Shown here: positions 46,337 to 55,031 of the stretch, piece by piece
Numbering within the stretch: position 1 is the stretch's first letter
How the letters are laid out: each line of letters begins with the position of its first letter
Source: Saccharopolyspora soli
GTDB lineage: Bacteria > Actinomycetota > Actinomycetes > Mycobacteriales > Pseudonocardiaceae
DNA length: 64,000 nucleotides
Reading direction: 5' to 3'
Assembly: GCF_022678645.1 (NCBI RefSeq)
Contig: NZ_JALBWV010000001.1
Span: 248,001-312,000 of the forward strand
The notes under the pieces: generated by a model
The model's input: only the letters and a program-made list of their open reading frames with translations
What the model was told of the DNA's origin: nothing
Databases searched by the model: none
Translations under genes and position numbers: made by a program

Positions 46337-47314
46337 TCAGTCGGGATAGACGATGCGGTGGCACAGCGCCGGAAGCGCGCCGCTGGCCAGCCGAGGCAGC
46401 ACCTCGGGCAGGTCCTCGAACTCGCTCTCCCCGGTCAGCAACGCGTCGAAGCGGGGATCAGCGAGCAGCTCCAGGGCCAACGCCATCCGATCGGCGAACG
46501 TGCGACGTCCGCGCCGGGCGGGTGACACGGTTCCCACCTGGCTGCCGCGCACCGCCAGGCGTCGGGAGTGGAACGCCTCGCCCAGCGGCACGCTGACCCG
46601 CCGGTCGCCGTACCAGCTGAGCTCGATGACCTCGCCCTCCGGGACGAGCAGTTCCAACGACCGCGCCAGTCCTTCCTCGGTGGCGCTGGCGTGCACGACC
46701 AGGTCGCAGTCGCCGACGGCCGTGTCCGGAGTCGCGAACTCGACGCCAAGCGCTTCGGCGGTACCGGCGCGCCGGGGATCCACGTCGATCAACTGCACCC
46801 GCGCTCCGGGCAATTCGGCCAGCAGCGCGGCCACGCAGCAACCGACCATCCCGGCGCCGACCACCGCGATCCGATCGCCGAACAGCGGTGCCGCATCCCA
46901 CACCGCGTTCAGCGCGGTCTCCACGGTTCCGGCCAGCACTGCTCGCGCCGGAGGCACCGAATCCGGCACCGGGGTCACGGCGGTGCTCGGGACGACGTAG
47001 TGGGTCTGGTGCGGGTAGAGGCAGAAAACGGTGCGGCCGAGCAGATTCGCGGGCCCCTGCGCCACCACACCGACGTTGAGGTAGCCGTATTTGACCGGAC
47101 CGGGAAATTCGCCGTCCTGGAATGGCGCACGCATCGCCGCGTACTGGCTCACCGGCACCTCGCCGCGAAACACGAGTGCTTCCGTACCGCGGCTGACGCC
47201 GGAGCAAAGGGTTCGCACCAACACCTCGTCGGAGCCGGGGAAGGGCAGCGCCACCGGTCGGATCTCGCCCTCGCCGGGGCAGCGGAGCCAGAAGGCACGC
47301 GCGTCGGGCTCCAT
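46337..47314 (-). CDS. Zinc-type alcohol dehydrogenase-like protein (MDR, BchC-like)
   Basis: A 325-residue medium-chain dehydrogenase. The N-terminal domain has TLCSGVSRGTEALVFRGEVP near 36, resembling BchC-type proteins, and lacks the usual GHE zinc motif. The NAD(P) fold is IAVVGAGMVGCCVAALLAEL near 148 with acidic LIDVDPRR. The ATG at 47314 has GGAGG six bases away; an ATG two codons earlier is too close to it. First gene of the minus-strand group (dehydrogenase, PTPS-like, glycosyltransferase, methyltransferase, flippase-like), divergent by 69 bases from the phosphatidyltransferase gene. Confidence 0.82.
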   Translation of the reverse strand: MEPDARAFWLRCPGEGEIRPVALPFPGSDEVLVRTLCSGVSRGTEALVFRGEVPVSQYAAMRAPFQDGEFPGPVKYGYLNVGVVAQGPANLLGRTVFCLYPHQTHYVVPSTAVTPVPDSVPPARAVLAGTVETALNAVWDAAPLFGDRIAVVGAGMVGCCVAALLAELPGARVQLIDVDPRRAGTAEALGVEFATPDTAVGDCDLVVHASATEEGLARSLELLVPEGEVIELSWYGDRRVSVPLGEAFHSRRLAVRGSQVGTVSPARRGRRTFADRMALALELLADPRFDALLTGESEFEDLPEVLPRLASGALPALCHRIVYPD

Positions 47315-47383
47315 CGGCATCCTCCAAGGACGAGGTGACGCAGCTTCACGGGGCCTGCACCGGAACCCGCAACTACGATACGT

Positions 47384-48169
47384 GTGCACATTTTGGCCGC
47401 CAGCACGATCGGGGGCGCGGTGATAACGCGGGTCGGGCGTGGCACGGGCCTGTTCAGCACGGAACTGGCCGCGGGAGCCGCCGCGCAGTTCGCGCTGCTG
47501 GCTTTGCTGACCGCAGCCCTGAACCTGGGGGAGCGCGGTTGGCTGGCCGGGACCGCCTACGCCGCAGGTCTCTGGACCACCCTCGCCGTCGCCGGTCACC
47601 GCTCGCCGACCCGAGCGCTGGGACCGGCCAACCGCGTCACCCTCGCCCGCGCGACGCTCGTCGGCTGTGTGACCGCTCTGGTCGCGGACGGAATCAGCGC
47701 GGGCACGCGCACCGCGGTCCTCGTCGCGCTCGCGACGGTCGCGCTGATCCTCGACGCAGCCGATGGCTACGTGGCCCGCCGCACCGGAACGGCGTCGGCG
47801 CTGGGGGCGAGGTTCGACATGGAAGTCGATGCCTTCCTCATCCTCGTGCTGAGCATCTTCGTCGCGATGTCCCTGGGTGCATGGGTGCTCGCGATCGGTG
47901 CGATGCGGTACGCCTTCGTAGCCGCCGCGTGGCTCATGCCTTGGCTGCGTGCTCCGCTGCGGCCGAGCTTCGTGCGCAAGACCGTGGCCGCAATGCAGGG
48001 AACGATCCTCACCGCCGCCAGCGCGGACATCGTCCCCCGGCTCGGTGCGGTCGTCGCGGTCGCAATGGCACTCGCGCTGCTGGTGTGGTCGTTCGGACGA
48101 GATGTCGTATGGCTGCACGAGAACCGTGCGAATCGCGGCGAAACGCAGCCCATCGACGACTTGCGCTGA
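47384..48169 (+). CDS. CDP-alcohol phosphatidyltransferase
   Basis: A 261-residue membrane enzyme with about six hydrophobic segments and the full signature D-x2-DG-x2-AR-x8-G-x3-D-x3-D, reading LDAADGYVARRTGTASALG then ARFDMEVD (about 125-152). Such enzymes join a CDP-activated lipid alcohol to an alcohol acceptor to make phospholipids. Acceptor unknown. The start is doubtful: GTG at 47384 gives the longest frame, while a GTG at 47420 has GGGGG upstream. Divergent from the dehydrogenase; probably part of the same biosynthetic locus. Confidence 0.87.
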   Translation: MHILAASTIGGAVITRVGRGTGLFSTELAAGAAAQFALLALLTAALNLGERGWLAGTAYAAGLWTTLAVAGHRSPTRALGPANRVTLARATLVGCVTALVADGISAGTRTAVLVALATVALILDAADGYVARRTGTASALGARFDMEVDAFLILVLSIFVAMSLGAWVLAIGAMRYAFVAAAWLMPWLRAPLRPSFVRKTVAAMQGTILTAASADIVPRLGAVVAVAMALALLVWSFGRDVVWLHENRANRGETQPIDDLR

Positions 48170-48202
48170 AACGCCGGTGACGGTGTGGCCGCCACCGGCG
48201 TT
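48170..48202. terminator. Bidirectional terminator
   Basis: A perfect 10-bp inverted repeat, AACGCCGGTG / CACCGGCGTT, with 13-base loop, fills the 40-base gap between convergent genes; the left arm begins right after one stop codon. Confidence 0.7.
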
Positions 48203-48209
48203 GGGCACG

Positions 48210-49433
48210 TCAGCGCGGGGTCGAGAAAACCCCGATGCCGTTGGCCACCGCGCGCGGAAGGCCGTCGGAGGGCACGTTCTTCACAGTCGCGAGTTCCTGG
48301 CCGGGGTCCCGCACGGCCATCGTCGTGGAGCCGCCGCCATCCAGGTTGACCGCATCCGCCGCACCGAACGAACCCATCAGGTCGGCCATTTCCTGGACGC
48401 TCATGCCGGTGCTCGCCGCCGATCGGCCGTCCACGGCCAGCAGGTACACGGTCTTTCCGTCCGCGCTGACTCCCGCCGAGGTTCGCGGCGCCAACGTCGC
48501 GGCGTCCAAACCGGGCAGCGGCGAACCGGCGCGCAGGATCGGGAAACCGCCGACCGCGAACTCCAGCGGCGGCGCATCCGCTGCCACCAAGTGGGATTCG
48601 ACCTGGACGCGGTCACCTGGATTGAGCTTTTCCAGCTCTGCGGCGCCGTTCTCGCGCCCGACCAGAACCACCGTGTTCTCGGCGATGGCACCGGAGCCGG
48701 GCTGGTCCTGCTCAGCGCTGACCACGCCGTCGCGGACGACCACTTCTTCGGTATCGGTGCTGCACGGTGCCTCGCGGTCCGTGTCGGTCCCGCAGACCGA
48801 TCTGGCCCTGGAGACCGCACCCCAGTCCGAGGTGTACATGCCGATGCCGTTGACCGGCAACGCGTACTGGTTCAGCCCCGCAACCTCGGCGGTGAGTTTC
48901 GGACTGCGCACGACTCCCGTCAGGTTCAGGCTCGACACGCGTGCGCTGTGGTCGGCGCCCACGCCGAAGACGTCCTCGGTCGAGGTGCCCGCGGGCAAGC
49001 CGGGCCCGAACCGCTGGCCGTTGGGCACCGCGGCTTTCAGGTCTTCGCCGTCAGCGATCTCCGGGCCGACCGACGAGCCGGTCGCCGCGACGCCTTCATG
49101 CGTCTCGCTCACGTGGAAGAAATCGCCGTTCACCCCGGCGACGGCCCGTTGCGCGTTGGCCATGTCGGCGATCTCGTCCCGAGCGGCCACCGAGGCCGGG
49201 TGCAGCAGATCCAGCTCGACGCCGGGATTGCGCAGGTCCACCGTGACCAGATGACCGGCGACCGGACCGTGCACGGTGGACATCGAGAAGGGCCGGTAGG
49301 TCACGCCGGGAGCGATCTGCTCGTCAGCGGTGCCCAATTCGTCAGCGGCGGCCGAGGTCGCCGGTAGCAGCAATGCGGAGGAAAGCAGCACAGCGCCAAG
49401 CGCCCGTCGGCGCACCAACCCAGCAGACGGCAT
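48210..49433 (-). CDS. Secreted phosphodiester glycosidase (NAGPA/DUF2233) family protein
   Basis: A 407-residue exported protein. A Sec signal peptide (VRRRALGAVLLSSALLLPA) probably ends at ATSAAA before DELGTA. The C-terminal phosphodiester-glycosidase domain shows VAGVNGDFFHVSETHEG near 96 and the family hallmark NLDGGGSTTMAVRDPG near 375, with GKTVYLLAVDGRS before it. The family includes the uncovering enzyme that cuts GlcNAc-1-phosphodiesters; bacterial members are thought to act on cell-wall polymers. The ATG has AAAGG upstream. Monocistronic. Confidence 0.85.
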   Translation of the reverse strand: MPSAGLVRRRALGAVLLSSALLLPATSAAADELGTADEQIAPGVTYRPFSMSTVHGPVAGHLVTVDLRNPGVELDLLHPASVAARDEIADMANAQRAVAGVNGDFFHVSETHEGVAATGSSVGPEIADGEDLKAAVPNGQRFGPGLPAGTSTEDVFGVGADHSARVSSLNLTGVVRSPKLTAEVAGLNQYALPVNGIGMYTSDWGAVSRARSVCGTDTDREAPCSTDTEEVVVRDGVVSAEQDQPGSGAIAENTVVLVGRENGAAELEKLNPGDRVQVESHLVAADAPPLEFAVGGFPILRAGSPLPGLDAATLAPRTSAGVSADGKTVYLLAVDGRSAASTGMSVQEMADLMGSFGAADAVNLDGGGSTTMAVRDPGQELATVKNVPSDGLPRAVANGIGVFSTPR

Positions 49434-49794
49434 CGTCGACTGCCTTTCGGAGAAGATCGAGTTCGGCGCTACCGAGCGCCCGGCCGGAGGTACAACATCA
49501 TCCGTGGATGAACGGCCGGTGTGACCGGGGCGAACTCTCCGTTCCGCGAACGAGGCAGGTGGATGCGCATCCGCAATCTCCCGCGTTTTCGGGAGTTGGC
49601 GGCGAGATTCGGCACACCGGGTCAACCGGATGCGCCAAGCTGATCACGGAGCGCGAGGTCCTGGGCGAGCCGTGATCGCATCGCCGAGCAGTTGCGCGCG
49701 GCGGTCGAAAAGCCGCGTACGTCGCAGGTCTCACGTTGGAGCGGGCAGAACTGCAGCTGCGCCGGTCAGGAGTCCACTCAGGACTACCGCGGAT
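49434..49794. other. Gap of 361 bases with no recognised feature
   Basis: Between the glycosidase start and the tartrate dehydrogenase stop. No protein-like frame, strong hairpin or tRNA is visible; it should hold the glycosidase promoter. Confidence 0.5.
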
Positions 49795-50886
49795 CTACGG
49801 CTTGGTGTGCCCGAGGTTGTTGATGATCGCGGTGACGACCTCTTCGGTCTTGGCGTTGCCGCCGACGTCCGCGGTCAGCACGCCGGATCCGGTAGTGGCG
49901 TCGATGGCCCGTTGCACGCGCGCGGCTTCGTCGTTCAGCCCGAGGTGCTCCAGCATCAGCGCCGCGCTGCCGATCGCGCCGATGGGGTTGGCCAGGCCCT
50001 GCCCGGCGATGTCGGGTGCTGAGCCGTGGACGGGTTCGAACATGGACGGGAAGCGGCGCTCCGGGTTGAGGTTCGCGCTGGCGGCCAATCCGAGGCTGCC
50101 AGCCAGCGCCGATCCGAGGTCGGAGAGGATGTCGGCGTTGAGGTTCGAGGCGACGACGACCGACAGGTCCTCGGGCCGGAGCACGAACTTGGCGGACATG
50201 GCGTCGACGAGCACGCTCTCGGTCGCCACGTCGGGGTAGTCGGCGGCGACGCGGGCGAAGACCTCGTCCCAGAGCACCATTCCGTACTGCTGGGCGTTGC
50301 TCTTGGTCACCGACGAGACCTTCTTGCGCGGCCGGGTGCGGGCCAGGTCGAAGGCGAACCGCATGATCCGTTCGCAGCCTGACTCGGTGAACAGCGCGGA
50401 CTGGACGGCCACCTCGTTGCCCGGCCCGCGGCTGGCGAAGTTGCGCCCGCCGAGCCCGGCGTACTCGCCCTCGCTGTTCTCCCGGACCACGATCCAGTCG
50501 AGTTCGGTGTGGTCGGCCTTGCGCAGCGGGGAGACGACACCGGGGTGGAAGTGCACGGGGCGGACGTTCGCCCACTGGTCGAAGTTCTGGCAGATCTTCA
50601 GCCGCAGACCCCAGAGGCTGATGTGGTCGGGGACCGAGGGCCAGCCGACCGCACCGAAGTAGATGGCGTCGAAGTCCTTGAGCACGTCGAGTCCGTCGTC
50701 GTCCATCATGCGTCCGGTCTTCTCGTAGTAACCGCATCCCCACGGGAATTCGGTCCAGTCGAAGGCGAACGCGCCCCCGGAATCGGCGGCGAGCGAGTCG
50801 AGGACGGCGCGGCCTGCGGCCACGACCTCCACGCCAACGCCGTCAGCGGGGATCGCGGCGATCTTGAAGGTGCGCGCTGCGGTCAT
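49795..50886 (-). CDS. ttuC: Tartrate dehydrogenase / D-malate dehydrogenase (decarboxylating)
   Basis: A 363-residue beta-decarboxylating dehydrogenase of the isocitrate/isopropylmalate family. Stretches typical of tartrate dehydrogenase are AAIPADGVGVEVVAAG near 9, GAVGWPSVPDHISLWGLRLK near 78, and SPLRKADHTELDWIVVREN near 118; the metal-site loop is NLNADILSDLGSALAGSLG near 245 and the NAD site FEPVHGSAPDIAGQG near 277. Acts on L-tartrate, meso-tartrate or D-malate in the cytosol using NAD and Mn2+. GAGGAG precedes the ATG. Upstream on the same strand is a LysR gene; both promoters carry the same operator. Confidence 0.9.
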   Translation of the reverse strand: MTAARTFKIAAIPADGVGVEVVAAGRAVLDSLAADSGGAFAFDWTEFPWGCGYYEKTGRMMDDDGLDVLKDFDAIYFGAVGWPSVPDHISLWGLRLKICQNFDQWANVRPVHFHPGVVSPLRKADHTELDWIVVRENSEGEYAGLGGRNFASRGPGNEVAVQSALFTESGCERIMRFAFDLARTRPRKKVSSVTKSNAQQYGMVLWDEVFARVAADYPDVATESVLVDAMSAKFVLRPEDLSVVVASNLNADILSDLGSALAGSLGLAASANLNPERRFPSMFEPVHGSAPDIAGQGLANPIGAIGSAALMLEHLGLNDEAARVQRAIDATTGSGVLTADVGGNAKTEEVVTAIINNLGHTKP

Positions 50887-50975
50887 CGACGCCACTCCTC
50901 GGTTGGTCTTCGGGGGTGAATCGAGTGAAGCCCGAAGGTCGCCGCAGTGTCCAACAAGCGCTGCCAATGCGGCGC

Positions 50976-50990
50976 ATAGGAATGGCCTAT
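50976..50990. promoter_or_regulatory. LysR box upstream of ttuC
   Basis: A perfect dyad ATAGG-AATGG-CCTAT, containing the T-N11-A LysR consensus, 90 bases before the ttuC start. The same motif recurs at 51938-51952. Confidence 0.6.
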
Positions 50991-51008
50991 CAGAGCAGTT
51001 CGCGCTGG

Positions 51009-51905
51009 TCAGGCGAGGTGGTCGACCGGCGTGTAGGTGCGTGCGGTGGCTAGGAAGGCGCTGGCCGCAGGCGTCATCGGGGCCGCTCTGCTGAGCAGGG
51101 CGACGTGCAGGTACGCGGGTGGGTCGATGCGGACGGTGCGCGCTCCCGCGCGGCGCGCCAGCGGCGCCCACGCGGCGGGGAGGACGGCCAGCCCGACACC
51201 TTGCAGCACGAGTGGCAGGATCGAGGTCCGGTGCGCCACCTCGGCGACGATCTGCAGATCGCTTCCCGAAGCGAGGATGTCGTCGACGATCTGGCGCATC
51301 TGACTGCCCGGCGGCGAGACGATCAACCGAGTGCCGCCGAGGGCGGTACGCGGCACCGGATCTTCGTCCGGGAGGTCGGCTTCGGGTGAGCCGACTAGCA
51401 CGAAGACCTGGTCCTCCAACGGCAGCACGTCCACACCCGGCGGTCGCAGCGGGCCGGACGTCCCGACGAGCCCGAGCTCGCATGCGCCCTGGCGCACCTT
51501 CGCCACGACCTCATCCGGCGTGAAAGCGGCCTCGGCGCTGAGGGTGATGCCGGGGTGGTGGCGAGCGAACATCCGGGTCAGGGCACCCAGCGGCTCGATG
51601 CCGGGGGAGGGCATCGTCACCAGCTCGACCCGGCCGCGCTGGATGCCCTTCACCGAGTCCATGGTGGCCTGCGCGGTGCGCAGATCCCGCAGCACCTGCC
51701 GAGCAGGGGCGACCAGCTCGGCACCCGCGTCGCTGAGCACCACGCCACGGCCGATCCGGTGGAACAGCGGCACCCCGAGCTCACGCTCCAAACCGGCGAT
51801 GGCCTGGGAGAGCGAGGGCTGCGCGAGGTGCAGCTTGCGGGCGGCCCGCCCGAACCCGTCGTGGTCCACGATCGCCAGGAAGTATTCGAGCTGCCGCGCG
51901 TCCAT
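51009..51905 (-). CDS. LysR-family regulator of the tartrate dehydrogenase gene
   Basis: A 298-residue LysR regulator. The helix-turn-helix spans FLAIVDHDGFGRAARKL then HLAQPSLSQAIAGLERELG (about 9-47). The effector domain begins near VELVTMPSPGIEPLGAL (93). It lies 122 bases upstream of ttuC on the same strand. Paired LysR boxes in front of both genes suggest that it activates ttuC in the presence of the substrate and regulates itself. Confidence 0.9.
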   Translation of the reverse strand: MDARQLEYFLAIVDHDGFGRAARKLHLAQPSLSQAIAGLERELGVPLFHRIGRGVVLSDAGAELVAPARQVLRDLRTAQATMDSVKGIQRGRVELVTMPSPGIEPLGALTRMFARHHPGITLSAEAAFTPDEVVAKVRQGACELGLVGTSGPLRPPGVDVLPLEDQVFVLVGSPEADLPDEDPVPRTALGGTRLIVSPPGSQMRQIVDDILASGSDLQIVAEVAHRTSILPLVLQGVGLAVLPAAWAPLARRAGARTVRIDPPAYLHVALLSRAAPMTPAASAFLATARTYTPVDHLA

Positions 51906-51937
51906 ACCGCCTCCACATCCGCAGCTACCTGTGACCG

Positions 51938-51952
51938 ATAGGCAAAACCTAC
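51938..51952. promoter_or_regulatory. LysR box upstream of the LysR gene
   Basis: ATAGG-CAAAA-CCTAC, matching the box before ttuC in arms, spacing and T-N11-A frame, 33 bases before the regulator start; consistent with autoregulation. Confidence 0.55.
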
Positions 51953-52001
51953 CAGCGGGAGACCACCCGAACGGGAGGTGCGGCGGGTGGCCGTTGGCGG
52001 A

Positions 52002-53495
52002 TCAGCCGGTTCCGGTGAGTCGCCTGCCGATCTCTTCGCTCACCCGGCGTTGTAGGTCGGCGAGTTGCTGGTCCGTCAGTTGGCCGAGGTCGGTTGGGAT
52101 GCCCGCATCGGGTTGGCCGGTTCCGTACTCGGTACCAACGCTGTTGCCGTTCTGGTCGGCCACCGAGCCGCAGCGGATCAGCGAGTTGTCCGCGCGGTAG
52201 AGGCAGGTCGCCTGGTCGCCTTGGAGGTTGCCGGTGCCCTGCACCCGGTAGAGCAGGTTCTGGTCGTTGCCGATGGACGCCACCCACCGGTCCCCGGAAA
52301 TCGGCGCTACCTCCAGGACCTTGTAGTTCTGCCAGTTCGGCAGGTCCTGGTAGTCGGCCTTGATGCGCGAGTCGATGGCTCCCGGCGACACCCAGCTCGG
52401 GTTGAGCCGGTGCACGGTCAGCGGTGCGAGTTCGGTGCCCTGGGCCTCGGTGGTGACAGTGGACAGTGCACTGATCGAGGTCGCCGAGCCGCGCCCGGTG
52501 AGCAACGTGGTGTAGACAGTGCGGTTGTCCTTGGTGGGCAGTGCGAACTCGGCGTTGTTGGCGGAGTTGGTCTCGTCTTCGTCGGTGTCCCAGCCCGCCC
52601 GGTTCCACACCCAGTCCCAGAAGCCGCCCAGCGCGTGGGTGGATTCGCGTTGCGCTTTGGCGAGGCTGAGCGGGTAGGAGTTTCCCGGCAGGCCCTTGGC
52701 GGTGTCTTGGAAGGTGACCGCACCGGTCTTGCCGTCGTAGACGGCGACTCCGGCCGGGCGTTCGGTGACCACCAGCCAGCCGACTTGGCGCACCAGCGGC
52801 ACCACGACCTTCGGCGTGTCGCCGTCGCAGTAGCCGTAGACGTCGGCGGCGTCGTAGAGCACCCCGCGCTGCTGCGACCCGATCAGCCGTCCCAGGTTGT
52901 GCCACCACCAGCCGCCGATGCGGCGGTCGGCTTCGGCGGCGAACTCGCAGGTCCGGCCGGTGCCTCGGCCGGTGAGCGGGATGTTCTGGGTCAACGCGAC
53001 CTGGTAGCCGGAAAACCACCCGCGCCGTTCGACGAGGCTGGTGAACTCGTCGTGCTGCGGCTGGTAGGTGCCGTTGACGAGATCACCCGGCGCGTCACCG
53101 AGGTTAGGCCGCGCCTGCGCCTGTGCGACCGGGAACGGCGCCCGCTGCCCCAACTCCGGCACCTGCTGGTCCACCACGTGCACCGAACTGGCGTAGTCAC
53201 GCGCCTGGGCGTAGCTGTGGTAGCCGAACGCCCAGAACCCCAGCGCGGCGAGACCGCCGATGCCGATCAGCGTGGCCAGACATCCGGCGCCCGACCAGCC
53301 GCGTTCCTCGTCGAGCACGGCCAGCCCGATCACCACGACGGCCAGCACGGCGAGCGGCACCAGCACGAACAGCGCGGATCGCACGCCCCACAGCACATTC
53401 GTCCAGAAGTACGGCGCGAGCCAGAGCCACAATCCGAGCACCCCGCCGACGACCAGCACCCAGACCACCGCGGAGACGCTCCGATCGTTGTTCAT
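52002..53495 (-). CDS. Membrane-anchored protein of unknown function
   Basis: I do not recognise this 497-residue protein. It has three N-terminal membrane segments (VVWVLVVGGVLGLWLWLAPY; ALFVLVPLAVLAVVVIGLAV; LATLIGIGGLAALGFWAFGY) and a ~400-residue extracytoplasmic part rich in Trp, Tyr and Gly, with two widely spaced Cys pairs (TCEFAAEADRR near 175; ATCLYRADNSLIRC near 440). A stretch around GWWWHNLGRLIGSQQRG and VYDGKTGAVTFQDTAKG resembles proteins of actinobacterial accessory regions. GGAGGG precedes the ATG. Divergent from the FHA-domain gene by 154 bases, so it may belong to the same signalling group. Confidence 0.65.
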   Translation of the reverse strand: MNNDRSVSAVVWVLVVGGVLGLWLWLAPYFWTNVLWGVRSALFVLVPLAVLAVVVIGLAVLDEERGWSGAGCLATLIGIGGLAALGFWAFGYHSYAQARDYASSVHVVDQQVPELGQRAPFPVAQAQARPNLGDAPGDLVNGTYQPQHDEFTSLVERRGWFSGYQVALTQNIPLTGRGTGRTCEFAAEADRRIGGWWWHNLGRLIGSQQRGVLYDAADVYGYCDGDTPKVVVPLVRQVGWLVVTERPAGVAVYDGKTGAVTFQDTAKGLPGNSYPLSLAKAQRESTHALGGFWDWVWNRAGWDTDEDETNSANNAEFALPTKDNRTVYTTLLTGRGSATSISALSTVTTEAQGTELAPLTVHRLNPSWVSPGAIDSRIKADYQDLPNWQNYKVLEVAPISGDRWVASIGNDQNLLYRVQGTGNLQGDQATCLYRADNSLIRCGSVADQNGNSVGTEYGTGQPDAGIPTDLGQLTDQQLADLQRRVSEEIGRRLTGTG

Positions 53496-53649
53496 GGTGC
53501 CCTCCAGACGCGCGGGTCCCGTTGTCGATCCCGATCATCCCGGAGCAGCCGCGGGACCCCTCCTCGCGCGGCACGCGGGTGCGTGCGGCAACGGCCGGGT
53601 GCGGTCGCATAATTGGCGGCGGTTTCGTCTTGGCAGGAAGGAACGCGAC

Positions 53650-54450
53650 GTGGCGGTGCAGGATTTCGTCCCGCAGGTACTGCCAGGTTGGGTGCGCGGC
53701 CTGGCCGCCGGGGTGCCGAAGCCACCGCCGGGCGAAAAGCCGATGCCGCCCGCACCGCCGGGCACCATCTTCGTGCTGGCCGACGAGGGCGGCTACGCCG
53801 TGCCGCCACGGCGGTTCGAGCTGTTCTTCGGACGCGGCACGCCGAACGTGCACGTGCCCATCGGGATCGGCGATTCCCGCGTCAGCCGCCGCCAGGGCGT
53901 GCTCACGTGCCAGGGCAGTGAGTGGTGGATGCGCAACGAGGGCAAGTTGCCGATCCAGTTGCCCGGCGACGCGCTGCTGCTGTCCGGGCAGGAGATGCCC
54001 GTGCCGGACGGCTACCTCCCGCTGTTCATCGGCGATCCGGCCAGCCGGACGCACCTGCTGGAAGTTCGCGTGATTAGCGCCAAACGCCTCGATCCCGCTG
54101 TCGAGCCGGACAGCCCGACGGCGATCCCGCAGACCGACGAGCTCAGCGAAGCGGAGCGGCTGGTGTTGACCGCGCTCGCGAAGCGGTACCTGCACGGCCA
54201 ACGGCACGCCCAGCCCGCGACGTGGAAGGAGGTGGCCGACACCCTGAACCGGCTCCCCAGCGGCAAGAAGTGGACCGAGAAGACGGTGGCCAACACGGTC
54301 GCCCCGGTGCGCCGCCGACTCGCCATCACCCGCGACGACCTGCCCGAGCCGCTCGGCAACGCGTTGAACCACAAGCTGATCCAGGTGCTGCTCCGCAACG
54401 CCACGCTGACGCCCTCGGACCTGGAGCAGCTCGGCGACGCCGACGACTAG
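53650..54450 (+). CDS. FHA-domain protein with C-terminal DNA-binding-like domain
   Basis: A 266-residue protein. An FHA fold spans about 35-135: RFELFFGRGTPNVHVPI, then DSRVSRRQGVLTC, where the usual SRxH phosphothreonine-binding segment reads SRRQ, with His replaced, so phosphopeptide binding may be weakened. The C-terminal part (about 165-266) is helical with a winged-helix look: LSEAERLVLTALAKRYLHG and TWKEVADTLNRLPSGKKWTEKT. It could turn kinase signals into gene control. GTG start with AGGAAGG at eight bases. A receptor Ser/Thr kinase lies 600 bases downstream on the other strand. Confidence 0.75.
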   Translation: MAVQDFVPQVLPGWVRGLAAGVPKPPPGEKPMPPAPPGTIFVLADEGGYAVPPRRFELFFGRGTPNVHVPIGIGDSRVSRRQGVLTCQGSEWWMRNEGKLPIQLPGDALLLSGQEMPVPDGYLPLFIGDPASRTHLLEVRVISAKRLDPAVEPDSPTAIPQTDELSEAERLVLTALAKRYLHGQRHAQPATWKEVADTLNRLPSGKKWTEKTVANTVAPVRRRLAITRDDLPEPLGNALNHKLIQVLLRNATLTPSDLEQLGDADD

Positions 54451-54494
54451 TACGGCAGCGCTGAGTTGTCGGTGGCCGTGGGTATCTTCCCGGC

Positions 54495-54881
54495 ATGATC
54501 GATCACATCGGTGTTCAAGTGGCCGACGTCGAGGCGTCGCTTGCCTTCTACCTGCGCACGTTCGCCCCGATCGGCATCCGCGAGGTGGTGCGGTTTCCGC
54601 ACGGCGACAGTATGGTCGTCGGCCTATCCGGCCCGGTCGGCATTCCGGACTTCTGGCTCAGTCGCGCCACCGGCACCGAGACCCGGGAACTGCATCTGGC
54701 TTTCCGCGCCGACGACCGCCAGGCCGTTGACGCGGTGCACGAGGCCGCCGTGCGGGCGGGTGCCGAGATTCTGCACGCTCCGCGCGAGTGGCCGGAGTAC
54801 CACCCCGGCTACTACGGGGCGTTCCTGCGCGATCTCGACGGCCACAACATCGAGGCCGTGCATCACGGCGCCCAGGACTAA
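54495..54881 (+). CDS. VOC-family (glyoxalase/dioxygenase fold) protein
   Basis: A 128-residue single VOC protein: DHIGVQVADVEASLAFYLRT at the start, HLAFRADDRQAVDAVHEAAV near 65, and GAFLRDLDGHNIEAVHH at the end, giving the metal-binding His/Glu positions of the family. Members bind small metabolites or metals and often confer resistance or isomerise dicarbonyls. The start ATG lacks a strong ribosome site. It follows the FHA gene by 44 bases; the 150-base gap after it holds nothing visible. Confidence 0.85.
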   Translation: MIDHIGVQVADVEASLAFYLRTFAPIGIREVVRFPHGDSMVVGLSGPVGIPDFWLSRATGTETRELHLAFRADDRQAVDAVHEAAVRAGAEILHAPREWPEYHPGYYGAFLRDLDGHNIEAVHHGAQD

Positions 54882-55031
54882 CGCCGGTCAGTGCCATTCG
54901 TTTCTGGCGGCGAAGTGGGCGGTGGCTTCACAACCGACGGCGAGTTCGTCCAACCCGTTGGCCACAGCGCGCCCACCCGCCGCCGCAATCGGGAACCGCG
55001 CTGCTCGGCGTGGCAGTGGCCGGTTGGGGGC

